DNA of 64,000 nucleotides. Origin: Guyanagaster necrorhizus. Lineage: Eukaryota; Basidiomycota; Agaricomycetes; Agaricales; Physalacriaceae. Both the position numbers and the translations under genes were made by a program. Below are positions 44,592 through 55,939 of this stretch, piece by piece. The first letter of the stretch is position 1. Each line of letters opens with the position of its first letter. The stretch covers positions 1,710,591 through 1,774,590 of the forward strand of contig NW_025064881.1 of the NCBI RefSeq assembly GCF_019112545.1. Reading direction: 5' to 3'. Below the pieces are notes generated by a model. That model had not been told where the DNA came from, did not search any database, and worked only from the letters and a program-made list of their open reading frames with translations.

Positions 44592-45819
44592 TCAGTCACG
44601 GTTGATAGAAACAGACGAAAATGAATTACTCACGAGGCGGGTGCGAGACCATCCCGGTGTAGCAATTATCACTTGTACCGTTACGCCTTGGCTCTCTAAC
44701 GTCGCGAGTTTGCCTTCGATGCAGTCATTCATGGAACAACAAACGTGTGAAGGTGGAAAGGGGCCTCGGTTGTGAAGACCTGCGCTAAAGTCGATCCTAA
44801 TTTCAACCTTGAATGATTGAAGAGCAGGCATCCGAGGTTTCAACAATGCATGAGCCACCCTAACCCACACCGCTTCATGCCTAGATTTATACTCCACATA
44901 ACGCACATATGTATCCTGTTCTGTGCGCACAAAGAAGTGAATGTCTTTGAGAAAACAATCCTTATCGGTGTTTTTGAAGTTGGAACTCCACCAATCGATG
45001 GGTTGGGTACCCTCCAAAGTGGTATTCGGGAACTTTTACCGTAAGCTTCCTGAGGTGGGAAATTGGGGAGAGGGGAGACCAAGGGCACTGGGGCTACGTA
45101 CGGTCGGTGAGAGTGTGTATTTCCAGAACATCATGACATACCACTGCCAGAGTGCCGAAATGTCAACTCTTTCAGTTTAGTTGCTCAGCTGAGCAAAGCC
45201 TCGAATTAGAAGAAATAGTCCCTGCCGCGGGGGGTGATCTCTAAAGATCTGAGTTCTTGGATGGATACGGGGCACTGCCGCGAATTAATAATTAATGCCA
45301 CTCAGAATGTGATACAGGGAGCCATCATAATCAGTCACTACCAAGTGATAGACAAGCAGTCCTGGAGATGAATGCTGGTGAATACAGCAGGATGGTCTGG
45401 GATCAATGATAGGCTCGAATTTCTGTATCGTTAACCTTTCTAGATGCGTGGAGTTGGCAAGCAAAGGAGGCAACTCGGAAAAAGAGGTCAGTTTAGTGTC
45501 AAACAGACCGACTGATGTGTACGTCCAGGAGTAAAGTACCTGAACGAGGTGCTCCGGCAGTGAGCTCCAATCCACCCTCGAGATTACCAGTTGAATCGGA
45601 TGAACAAGGAGTTGGATGGTGGCTACAAATGAGGAGTTATGTTTGTTGCCATGGAGAACAAGTCTTCTGAAGAACGCAAACTGTGGATAGTGTAGAAGAG
45701 ATGAACCCTCGTCCGAGGTGTAAGGCAGCGCGATGAACACGCTTTTAAGGCAGGCTACCGTCTTTCAATAGGTCCACAACCGCATCTAAAATCTCTTGAG
45801 GGAGTATAAATTGATCCAT
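44592..45819 (-). CDS. F-box/LRR-like hypothetical protein, possibly broken
   Basis: The minus strand from 45819 reads MDQFILPQEILDAVVDLLKDG, like an F-box helix start (LPxEILxxVVDxL), but the following codons stop. A shifted frame gives VACLKSVFIALPYTSDEGSS, RRLVLHGNKHN, LPEHLVQVLYSW, SFSELPPLLANSTHLERLTI, typical of the leucine-rich part of the large F-box-like families of mushrooms. The 3' segment (45017-44592) holds RVAHALLKPRMPALQSFKVEIRIDF and TLESQGVTVQVIIATPGW, which resembles their C-terminus. Either an intron I did not place or a frameshift separates the F-box from the rest. Protein function would be substrate selection for ubiquitin ligases, by family analogy only. Confidence 0.4.
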
Positions 45820-46100
45820 CTGACCAGGAGAAATCAGAGGGAGGTTGGGACGGTAGGTAGCAACTGTACTGACCGTTCAAGTGCGATCGGTCATTGATGA
45901 TTGGCCGCATATAGCGGTGGTCCGTGCACCATCCCGCCAGTATAAAAGGCAGGATCCGACATCCGAAAACTTCATACTTACCTTGATGGCACAAGCCCCT
46001 TCATGTACCTGGGTTTGTGGGCCGTGGAGATCCTTCATAGCACGGCGACCTTGTCCCCAGAGGGTGTCTGCGGCTTGTATAGGCTCAGGCTTATGCACCG

Positions 46101-46480
46101 TCTAAATATTTTCCTGTCCCACTTTGGCCACTCTGGCTGGGTGGGCCTCCTTTTTCTTTGCTGTCTATGAACAAGGACTTTCATTTGGCAGTCTTTGTGT
46201 TGCAGCAAACTAAATGGATGGTAATATTTTGGGTCCTTGTGATATTATGGCAAATGGAAATAGCTTTGACACATGGATGGAATTGTACCAAAATTGATAT
46301 AGATCATCTTGGATGGCATCATTAGGCAACTGTTTGTGTCAACTTCTGCTGCTTGTTTGAGGAGTGGAATGTCTAATGAGGGCCCTTGAGATTGCCCTTA
46401 AATTGATTGCAATGTGTGAATGGCTATTATGGCTTTTGATACATGAGATGATGGATAAGGGAGGAGGATGAGAATGATGA
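46101..46480. other. CpG-free tract (380 bp)
   Basis: No CG dinucleotide between 46099-46100 and 46481-46482. AT-rich, with no recognisable coding segment. It lies directly upstream of the TMCO4-like pseudogene. Confidence 0.85.
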
Positions 46481-46481
46481 C

Positions 46482-49378
46482 GTGCACTTATGGACCCGGT
46501 ACCTGTTCGATGAAGAAGGCTATGACCCCGCTCAGTCAGATGCAAGTGACCAAGAGTCTGCTCACGGAAGCTCAACGTATAGCGTACGTCGGACTCTGCT
46601 TGCTGACGGGCCGGGAAATGGCCCAGGAAATGAAGGTGGTACGGCGCAAGGAGCTCAAGGCGGCGGTCGCAAGCATGGAGCTCTCTGCGATGAAAATAAT
46701 GGGTCGGTTATATTATCATATAGAACTTGAGACTCAAGGTAAACAGTATTTTCTTCCTATGACTCTGTCTTAGCTAAACGAGAATGTACAGAGCAAAAGA
46801 TGATTGAGAGTCTCGGCGAACATGCGTGCTACCTATGGATCTCGTCCTGGCCCTCATGACAACGCATACCGTCGCTAATCCAGAGTACGATCCCGAAGAC
46901 CACCCTGCTACCATGACGACCCTCCTCCCACACCGTCCGTTTCTAATAAGCCTACTTTTCAGACGACCGCCAAAGTCCTTGAAGATACCTCCACATCTGC
47001 GATACCCGGTGTATCCACCGCCCTCTCTTCGGCTGACGAAAGGGTCACTCTCGACGTTCGATGGGCGATCCTATGCGATCTGCTTCTGATCCTCATCGCC
47101 GATAGCGTTTGTGATGCTCGTTCACGCGTTCACCTCGAAAATATCGCACGTAAGTTTGGTCTCGGATTGCTGGATGTTGTCAAGTTCGAGAGACGTGTGA
47201 CTGAGGCGTTGGAAATCCAAGAGGATGTGGAGAGAATGGAGAATGAGGATATAATCGACGGCCGCAGAAAGGCTAATGGAAAGAAGCGCTATATGATGCT
47301 GGGTCTTGCTACGCTGGGAGGTGGACTTGACATTGGTCTATCCGCAGGGCTTTTGGCTCCCGTTATAGGACCGCGTTTAGTACCATCGGGATAACAGGGA
47401 CAACAGGTTTTCTTGCCGGGGTCAGAGGTGCTGCCGTTATCACGACTGATGATGTACTAATTGGCAGTGACATTGCATTGCTGTTCGAGGGATGATTAAC
47501 CGAACACAACAAGTTTGAACGTTCAATCTACTTCCTTTGCACAATAACAAGCGGGTGAACTGCATCATCACAGTTCCGGGGTTGGTGAAGTCTTCTATGT
47601 TATCGATCGTGTTCTTATCGATATTAGATTTCTGAACGGCGCCCTAGATGACCCTCGGCTACCTTTCAGTGTGTCGGATCCCATTGTTGGCGAGGTCTTC
47701 AGTGTTCTTTGGGAACCTGAAATGATTCGAGAGACTGGAAGCGCTTTGAAGATCCTTACAGGCAAAGTTCTCCGTCAAATCGGAACAATGGTGTTACAAG
47801 CAACCGTCATGACCGCCTTAATGAGTGCCCTTCAATGGCCAATCGGTGTGTCTCTTCTTGGATTACTTCTTGTTCGATTTCTAATGGCACATTAGTTCTC
47901 ACCAAACTCGGCTGTCTCATCGATAATCCCTGGAATAATGCCCTTTACAGAGCCAAGGCAGTCGGCAGTGTCCTAGCAGACGTTTTGATGCAGCGACATC
48001 TAGGTGTTTACTCCATGACTCTCATCGGTTACTCTCTTGACGCTCGCGTTATATTCTACGCCCATGTTGAACTGGCCAAACAGAAAGCGTTTGGCATCGT
48101 CCAGGACGTCTTCATTTTCGGAACATCATCCAAGACTTGGTGTGAGACGAGGTCGGTAGTATCAGGCCGATACGTCAACGCTTTCGCACGGAACGATTGG
48201 ATGCTCAACTATCTCTTTCGAGCTACGAGCGGGGAGTCGGAACGGTTGCCGGGCTGAGACCTGTAGATGGTGTCCCGGGGTTGGAGAATGCGGATGTGAC
48301 CGACAAAATTTCCGGGCATATGAGTTACAGAGCTTTGATGCCCTTGATTCTGGATCAGTCGGGTTTCTCGGTATCGGCAGATTATTTCGATGAGCCTGAG
48401 GTACGTGGTCCGTTATTTAGTTCCTGTCTTGTTGCTCAAATGTGCTCTGCTCCTGCCATAGGAACCCGAATTCACTGAAGATCGGGTAGTTGTACGGGAA
48501 GAGGCTACGTCGAAGAAGAAGGGATAGTTTTCGAGGAAGTCAAAACTTCAAAAGCCAAACACGTATCAAGACCGCCGGGTGGACCTTCGTCATATTCGAG
48601 GAAACCATCGGGACCAGCATCAATGCCTACAGGTTCCGTTGACAATGACCTCTCTCCGCGAATAGATTCTTCCACACCCGTAGCGTCGCCCCCTTCAATG
48701 CCTCAAAGAGACACAGCATCCCCCGGACCGGACATTCCTATTCATGCTGGATTCGATTTTGCCGCCATCAAAGAGATGATAAAAAGCTCGGAACATCCTG
48801 AACATCTGCACCGATTGCCGCACCACCCATTCCATCGCCAGCTAACCGCACCGAATCCATGCCTCAGGCGATCACAAGATGGCCTTCCCTTGCTCCAGGT
48901 CCAAGCACGTCGCGTAGCCCTTCACCACCGCAAAAGGACGAGATGAGCTCTGTATTCTCCCGATCCATGCCATTGAACCATGTGAATGACTCAGATATCG
49001 AAGATGAGCCTTCCAGATCGCCATATGCTTCACTGCCGTTCAATCCACCTTCATACTCGCAATCTCCACCTCCGTCGTCATTCAGTGTTAATGATAGCTG
49101 GTCAGACCCACCGTCACGAACTACAACATCTTCATTCAACAACTACAGCTATACCTTCCCTATCTATTCAACTTCGGCTGCGTCGCTTCAGTCAGAATCC
49201 ATTTGCATTACCACTGGCTACGCCACCTGACGTGGGGGTGCTATCTTTTGGTGGTGTAGGCGGATCTATAGCGACGGCATCTCCTGCCGACGTCAGTGAA
49301 CCATGCAGTATACCCACCCAGTAGGAAGGACAAAGAACGCGGGCGAGACCGACTATAGCTCAAATCCATGGTCTTAAT
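46482..49378 (+). pseudogene. TMCO4/DUF726 family pseudogene
   Basis: Relic of a membrane-anchored alpha/beta-hydrolase-like protein (DUF726; human TMCO4). Ordered pieces: TFQTTAKVLEDTSTSAIPGVSTALSS near 46960, VRWAILCDLLLILIADSV, IARKFGLGLLDVVKFERRVTEAL, GLLAPVIGPRL, frameshift, TIGITGTTGFLAG, frameshift, INRTQQV, stop, LLPLHNNKRVNCIITVPG, DPIVGEVFSVLWEPEMIRETGSAL, intron, LTKLGCLIDNPWNNAL, IGYSLDARVIFYAHVELAKQKAFGIVQDVFIFG, RNDWMLNYLFRATSG, one-base loss in a G run near 48230, VAGLRPVDGVPGLENADVTDKISGHMSYRAL, and KKKG, stop (for Trp), FSRK. The disordered tail is also frameshifted. The nucleophile region GYSLG reads GYSLD. The 5' limit is uncertain. Confidence 0.75.
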
Positions 49379-49688
49379 TATTACACACCTTTGCATAATG
49401 TAATAGTATGGATACAAACATCATTCAACTAGACCTCATAATACATTGGCACATCTAATGTTCTTGGATGAACAGAGCACAAGATATTTCCTCTGGATGG
49501 CAATGCCAGAGATGTTAAGAGCAAGGTCAGAGGGTAGGACAGATGGGAAGGAGCAGATTCTGACTGCTGTCTTAGGGCTTGAGCTGCTTCCAGCTCTTCC
49601 TGTGATGGATTGGAGGGATTTGGGTCTTCAGAGGGGTTAAGAAGTTCTCTTAGCTCCTGGCTGTAGGCTAAGGAGAAGGAGTGAGTCA
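49352..49688. other. CpG-free tract (337 bp)
   Basis: No CG dinucleotide between 49350-49351 and 49689-49690. A minus-strand frame is open across it (49429-49815) with a plausible acidic segment (LRELLNPSEDPNPSNPSQEELEAA), so it may be a methylated copy of an unknown protein-coding element. Confidence 0.8.
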
Positions 49689-49815
49689 CGCTTTGGAATA
49701 AAATAACATTCGTCTCACCTTCTCCGAATCCAACCAGTGTGGCAGCCACCCAGTGCGCGATGGACCCAGCAGCTGTCTGGCAGAAGCATGTCAGACCAGT
49801 ATCCAGTCTGCACAT
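49429..49815 (-). other. Fragment of an unknown repeated coding sequence
   Basis: Open minus-strand frame of 128 residues without a recognised domain: WVAATLVGFGEGETNVILFQSV, LAYSQELRELLNPSEDP, then QALRQQSESAPSH. The first block is repeated almost exactly at 50263-50333 on the other strand, so this is part of a dispersed sequence rather than a single-copy gene. Largely CpG-depleted. It may be a relic of a mobile element or of a multicopy gene; I do not recognise it. Confidence 0.35.
49686..49756 (-). repeat. 71-bp inverted repeat, left arm
   Basis: The reverse complement of this segment matches 50263-50333 over 71 bases with a single mismatch, from GCACTGGGTGGC to CCAAAGCGTGA. Confidence 0.9.
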
Positions 49816-50262
49816 CTGCTTCTGATTTGTTAGGTGTATTCCTGGTCAGCATATGCAGAAAAGTATGTCTTTCCATAGTGTAGCATTGGTGCCCTTGGCT
49901 GAGGTTACATAGTGGTATCGCTTTTGCCCTTGAGCTCGTCCTCCCGGACAACAGGCATATCCTGCCATTCCTCAGTCGCCGTCGAAAACGTTAACAGGTG
50001 CAGGGGCCATCGTCACTGGCATAATGAAAGAGCAGAATCAGACACATGCCAAATTTAGCGAGGCCGTCATTATCACCTGACTTTTTTCGTCCTCGACGAT
50101 TTCTCAAGCAGTGAATAATCCTGATGTGGCCAGCTCTCAGCTCGGTTGACGACAGTTGATCAGCTAGTATCCGAATGTACTGACTGGCGATGAGGCTGGT
50201 TCTAGTCCAAGGGAGAATGGACTGAAAATAGTGCGAGATTCATGTGTCCGCGCACTCCATAT

Positions 50263-50333
50263 GCACTGGGTGGCTGCCACACAGGTTGGATTCGGAGAAG
50301 GTGAGACGAATGTTATTTTATTCCAAAGCGTGA
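50263..50333 (+). repeat. 71-bp inverted repeat, right arm
   Basis: Pairs with 49686-49756. The flanks on either side are unrelated, so only this block is shared. It includes a GTGAGA that could be an intron start in the parent sequence. Confidence 0.9.
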
Positions 50334-51090
50334 TTCTAAAGATTGAGAAAGAGAGGATTATTTCTGTGAATTTCTAGCAGGAGAATGCCTAGTGATGAAC
50401 TCTGTAATGGTCTTCTCTTCTCAAGTACCGTTCCCAACCTACAGTGCATTTTGCGGCATTTGACACGAGGTAATTCATGACCACAAAAATCCGAGTTTTG
50501 TGGATTCCACTTCCAATTTCGTTGTTCTCTTTGCATCCGGTACATCATGCATGTCGTTGAGCTGACGTGCTTAATTGCCACACGACTCGACTTGCCTGTC
50601 TCGACGTGTTAACATCGGTAGCTGTTGTTTTTTTCCACCGAAGCCCATGTGCTGCACTGCTCTAGCGCTGGTGCGGGTGAAGAGCGCGATACACTGAGTC
50701 ACCTGCCATGCTGTCCAGTCGCATCCGTGACGGAAAACCCGTAAAGGACTGAAAGTACGTACAAGGCTTGCGGTCACCGTTGAAACAGTGCGACAATGTT
50801 GAGAAAGAGAAGGCAAGATTCCGGGAGTGGAGTATTAGCGTGAGATGATACAATTGCTACGGACATGAAACGTCTGACTTTTATATGCTGGAAGATAAAG
50901 TGGGTTTCAGTATGTGGCAGATAAAAAGGCCCGTCGTGACCCAGCAATCGGCGAATAAACCGGCACCCACAAGCGACCGACGCGGTGGATCAAACAAATC
51001 AATAAGATACCCCGCCATCGATACTAACAAAGCTTGTCTTCTTACCATCATCTTCGTTATCCTTCACTCTTCTCCTTTACCTTTCTTTGC
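50334..51090. other. Intergenic upstream of the TBC RabGAP
   Basis: Probably promoter and 5' UTR of the RabGAP gene; pyrimidine-rich CT stretches lie at 51050-51085 just before the start codon, as is common in fungal promoters. No other element was recognised. Confidence 0.4.
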
Positions 51091-53368
51091 ATGGAGGCTC
51101 CCGCGGTGGTGCTGGCATCATCGTCCAAGCATCATTCAGCGACCCTCGCACCCTCACCTTTCTCTTCTGCCACCACCACCTCCAGGACCTCTTCATTCGT
51201 TGATTCCCGGTATTCTACTGCAAAGTCATCCCGCCAGTCCTCGGAGACAGCCATCGTCTCTATCTATTCCATGTACGGCGATGACCACGGTAGAAACAGC
51301 TGGGCCGCCTCTCACGCCCTTGCCACCGATATGGCCAAGACCATGATTCCTCAGGTCACGCTGGCCCTTCCTGAAGATACTTTGGATGATGATTTTGACA
51401 CCGAACTCGCCTACTATAATACGGACAGACCGCCAGTAATCGATCTCACTGATGTCGCACCCCAAGCCAATGGTTCCCTCATCATGCATTCCTCTTATTC
51501 GCGCCCCGTATCCAGCTCTGCGACGCCTTCTTCCTTCATTTCAGAGTACAGCAGCGGACGTGGCTCATACGGGCAGTTTCGTGGTAGCGATGTTACTGAC
51601 TTCTCCTTGCTTTCGACCACGTCCCAGTCGGACGAACTCTATCCTTCATCTCCCAACTCCAGGTGCCTGTCCGGCGTTTCGTGCAGTCCACCAAGTCGAA
51701 AATCTACGTCCTCCGTTCGCGAGACACTCTCTCCTAAACTTATTTTGGCTTCTTCACCATCTCAGTCGTCGGACAGAGCGACTCCAGTATCAGCGGATCG
51801 ACTAACATCTAATATCATATCTCCATTACCCCTCAAGCATCCATTGGAAACGACTCTTCAAAGCAAAACGTCTCTTGTTCCGTCAGAAGGCGAAGACATG
51901 GATGCATTTCATGTACGTAACACCTACGCACAGTTGGACATGTTGGGAGTGAAAGGCGACGGCTATGACGAAGGAGTTGAGCGAACACGAGCTCGGATAG
52001 GTGCAAGCCGTGCAAGCCAGCTTTGTGCAGAGGCAGCCTTAGGCGACGGAACAGAAAAGTCGAAAGAGTTGGATGAACAAGAAATACAGACATTAGCAAA
52101 CGTTGACCGGTCTGTATTTTCTCCTCTAACCACTGCTCTTCTCACCATGTTCTAGCTATGGGTTTTTTAATGTCCCATCCCACGATCGGTTAATATTACT
52201 GCCTACCGCACCTCTGCTTAAACGACTTAGCCGGACAACTGCGGGCCCACCCGCTACTTCCCCGTCTGCCTCGTCCCTAGACTCATTACCACCCACACCC
52301 ATCCCTGTTAAAGAGGCTTCTCGTATCGCTAAGTGGACCCGAATGTTAGAACCCGAACAGCGCGACGAAGGCGCCAACGTCCAAATATGGCGGGTGAAGC
52401 CTTCCAAGGGCCTGAAATTATCAGAACGCACGTACAAAGGCATTCCAGACCGGTGGCGCTCTGCTGCATGGGATTTGCTCTTGAGGAGGTTTTCGAGGAC
52501 TGGAAATGCGGAGACGACTAAGCTATGCAGAGACTATCGTGACGCTCTGGATAAGCCATCGAGTTACGACATCCAGATAGATTTGGATGTCCCACGGACG
52601 ATTGGGGGCCACATAATGTTTCGAACAAGATACGGCGCAGGGTGAGTCTCTCGCTTACTCTCCTTCATTTTCTAATATCCAACTAGGCAACGATCATTGT
52701 TCCATGTTCTTCATTGCTTCTCATTACGTTGTTCACAATGTGGCTATGTCCAGGGCATGGGTCCCATTGCCGCTACGTTACTATGCTACTTCGATCCTGA
52801 ACATGTCTACGCCTCGTTGGTCCGTTTACACGATTCATATGCGCTCCATAACATCTTCAGCCCTGGGTTCCCTGGACTATTGGAGGCAATATACGTTCAA
52901 GAGAGAATAACAGAAAACATGATGCCTGATGTTTATGCCGCTTTTAAAAAGCATATGGTCTCGACCACGTCCTACGCAACGAAATGGTATATCACGCTCT
53001 TCGCCAACTCGGTCCCTTTCCAGACCCAACTGAGACTATGGGATGCCTTCCTATTAGAAGGACAAGACCTTTTCATCGCTGTGGCCGTGTGTATCGTCTG
53101 GGTATATCGGGGTACGGGTTTTTCCGTGCTATATCTCAGTTCATCTTTAATGTTACCTTTGACAGATCATATCACGTCGTCCAATGCGAACTTCGAAACT
53201 GTGCTATCGCTTCTATCGTCCTTCTTTGTTCCCGAAGACGAAAATGCCGTTCTATTCTGGATAGAAAAGACCCTTGGGGACAAGAAGCTGCGGTCGAACA
53301 TGGCCAAGTGGAGATTGGATTGGCGAAGGCTAGTTGCTGAGGGCAAGGATGTCAGTGCGCTGCTCTGA
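51091..53368 (+). CDS. TBC-domain Rab GTPase-activating protein
   Basis: Accelerates GTP hydrolysis on a Rab GTPase. Starts MEAPAVVLASSSKHHS; the first 350 residues are disordered and serine-rich with low conservation. After an intron (52110-52155) comes the TBC region: YKGIPDRWRSAAWDLLLRRF near 52433, DIQIDLDVPRTIGGHIMF with the arginine finger (IDxDxxR), and GYVQGMGPIAATLLCYF with the glutamine finger. In most TBC proteins that motif reads YCQGM; here the Cys is Val, but the catalytic Gln is kept. YATKWYITLFANSVPFQTQLRLWDAFLLEG is the usual late TBC block. The domain layout is like Gyp/Bub2-type GAPs, but I cannot name the orthologue. Four exons, intact. Confidence 0.88.
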
Positions 53369-53792
53369 GCAGTCCGTTCCTTCTTATCCATTATTAAATA
53401 TTCTTATCGTGCTTCTTCCGTATCTCGTCTGCACTCACAATGCCATCGTCTCTCCCTCTCTCATGCATTCACGTATATATATATATATACTCCGCAAACA
53501 TATACGTATACCTTAATAACCCTACCACTCTCGTTTCGCTTTTTTCCAGGTCATTCGCTGGTTCTTTCTCCCGTCGCATGTTTTCTGATTTATTATCTGT
53601 TTGTTTGCTTTGCTGTTCTACTTAACCTTAGTGGCATGCATTTGTACAACTGCGCAATGAGATCATCGTCGCATTACTAGGACCTGGGTGGTCTCTATAT
53701 ACATCGCGCTGCTAAAAAGTATACATGTGTGGGAGAGCCAAGAAATGAACGCAAGATATATGTTTGCAGAGTCAAAATCAACGCGAAACATA
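53369..53792. other. Intergenic between convergent genes, with a TA repeat
   Basis: 3' flanks of the RabGAP and RNase H1 genes. A (TA)8 microsatellite lies at 53474-53489. Nothing else was seen. Confidence 0.55.
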
Positions 53793-54971
53793 TCAGAGGA
53801 GATCGAGCTCAATGTCGTCGTCGTCTAACAGCCCATCAGCATAGAAAGCTGTTTCCTGAATTGAAGAATGTTGATGCTCAGCTCTTTTCCAAACCCTAGA
53901 AGAACTCACTTCTTTAGACAACTGCGGGGCAGGAGTGGCAGGTTGTTCTGGCCGATGCTTCATTTTCTTCAACTCGGCGTTCATTTTGTTGGTCAAGATT
54001 TTCTCCAGAGTCTCCCAGTCACGTTCCGGAAGCTCTGGAAGTGTAGCACCAATATTTGCCTGACGGTCCGCTGCTTCATTCCCTTCGATACCTACGTGTC
54101 CCTGAACGTATTCAAGGTTTATCTTTCGTCCAAGCCGATCCGAACGTTCAAGAAGTCTCGCAAGGTACTTGATGAGGGATGCGTTCTCCACCGGAGTACC
54201 TTTGGCAGTCTTAAAATCGTTGACCGCCCACTTTTGCAGCCATTGCGTCACACCTAAAGAAATCCGATAACTGCACAAACGTCAAACAGTTGAAAACGCA
54301 TACAGTTTATTGAATATCTAGAATCAGTTTTGATGCGGAGAGGGTTCGTCTCAGTCTGTGATTGTTCAAGTACCCGCACAATAGCCTACGAAAAATCACT
54401 TTGAATGACAATCTCTGATAGATGAGATAATGATACTGACGATAAGCTCTGCGCGGTTGTTGGTTTGTTTGCCTGGACAGCGTTCTGCCAAGTTCCTACG
54501 TCAGATCCGCTGTCAATCACCATTGCAGCATGGCAGATATGTATCCTCACCTTGGATCGTTGTGACCCCACCATACCCCGACTCCTGCCACGGCTCTAGT
54601 CTTGCCGTTGCCTTTGCATGCACCATCCGAGAAGATGGTGATTTCACCCTGAATGCTGGCAACAGGAGATGTCTCAGATGTTGATGGTACTGAATTTGAT
54701 CTGCTTGTGGCAGTTGAGATGGTTTGCGCTGATGAATGAGCGGTGTCTGCTGATCCTCCTGATGTGCCAGTGATGAACTCTTGCGCCAGCTGTGCCGTCG
54801 GAAATTTCTTGTATTTAGCTCCGGGAAAGGCTTTGATTTGTTCTTCGCAGTCGTCCCTGGAGTCATCTCAGTTCAATTTTGGACCGAGCTGGGTCACGGA
54901 ACGTACCAGGTGGAGTAAACGCCAGGACTACGTCCAACTCTTACGGCGTAGAATGCTGGGCCTTTAGCCAT
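53793..54971 (-). CDS. RNH1: Ribonuclease H1
   Basis: Degrades the RNA strand of RNA-DNA hybrids. The start at 54971 (MAKGPAFYAVRVGRSPGVYSTW) opens the N-terminal hybrid-binding (viroplasmin-like) domain, continued after an intron by KYKKFPTAQLAQEFITG near 54810-54765. A serine/threonine-rich linker leads to the catalytic domain: ITIFSDGACKGNGKTRAVAGVGVWWG (first Asp), NNRAELI (Glu), LRIKTDSRYSIN (Asp), and VQGHVGIEGNEAADRQAN (His and final Asp), so the DEDD set is complete. The C-terminal tail (to 53793) is acidic and ends in a run of aspartates. About six introns. Apparently functional nuclear/mitochondrial RNase H1; targeting is not evident. Confidence 0.9.
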
Positions 54972-55939
54972 TGATGCAGGGGTTATTGAAACGGAGAACG
55001 AAGGGCTGCTGCGTGAGAGAGGACGAGAACAAGTCGGAGGCGGCTGCAAGTCAGTGGAACAGTCAGACGCGTATACCGTGGCCGCGAATATTGAACCGCG
55101 CAGCACGTGATGTGAATCTTGAAAATAGAATCTCGCGCTTCCGTCAAACTGCTGATTGCCTGCCCGTCGATGAAACGCAAGGGGAACGCAAGTGACTCCG
55201 CTTTGTTCTACTTTTTCAGCTTTGGGGCCCCCCTCTGGCCATTGAGATTGGACATTGTCCTCTGTTCTGGTCGCATCTGTCACTCAAGGCAATAATATCG
55301 GCTGTAAGGCGCCTTTCTTTCCTGGTCGTCTGCAGAGCTTCCCCAGGAATATCCTGGCCCTTATTCTATCTCAAGCGGTGATCGAAGCAGATGTAGAAGG
55401 ATTCGTACGCTTTCGAACGCAGCCCTGATTTCTCGGTCAACGCTTCTCATTTTGACGACAAGAACAGCCGTTTCCTTTGTTCCCAACTTGGAATACAACG
55501 ACCTGGTTACGCAACACTCTGGCCAAGCATGGAGTTGCCCTGAGCTATATGACATTAACCTTGCTGCACTTGCCATTCGCAGACAAGGACACTTCCTAAT
55601 ATGGGCTTTACCTTGTCTTTCCTCTATAGGTCCAGAATTTCATGGAGTATCCTTTCCATGGCTATATAACAGAGCTCGAGCGCTTTGGTTTCTCCAACAA
55701 CAGCAGTCAGTCGATTGGCAGGGATCTGACTCACCCTCATCACCACTTCTTCTGAACATTTCTCGCCAAGTTCTTTCGTTGACCATTAAAGTTCCCAAGC
55801 ACGTCGTTATCTCATACCTGACGACCTTTCTATTCTTCCTATCCTTTACGGTCTCAATCTCCCACACGCATTGCACTATTCTTGCCTCTGCCCACGCCGC
55901 GCGCTTTACTCTGACACTTTAATAGCGACAGCACATTCA
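54972..55939. other. Intergenic between divergent units
   Basis: Upstream of RNase H1 (-). A plus-strand frame at 55452-55922 is open for 156 codons with a hydrophobic C-terminal part, but its composition and lack of any motif suggest chance. No relic was identified. Confidence 0.35.

Noticed and set aside
49757..50262. Spacer of the inverted repeat as a MITE or DNA transposon
   Set aside because: The arms are coding fragments rather than terminal repeats, and no target duplication was found outside them.
55452..55922. 156-codon plus-strand frame
   Set aside because: No motif and no plausible domain; hydrophobic stretches come from CT-rich DNA. Kept only as an intergenic note.
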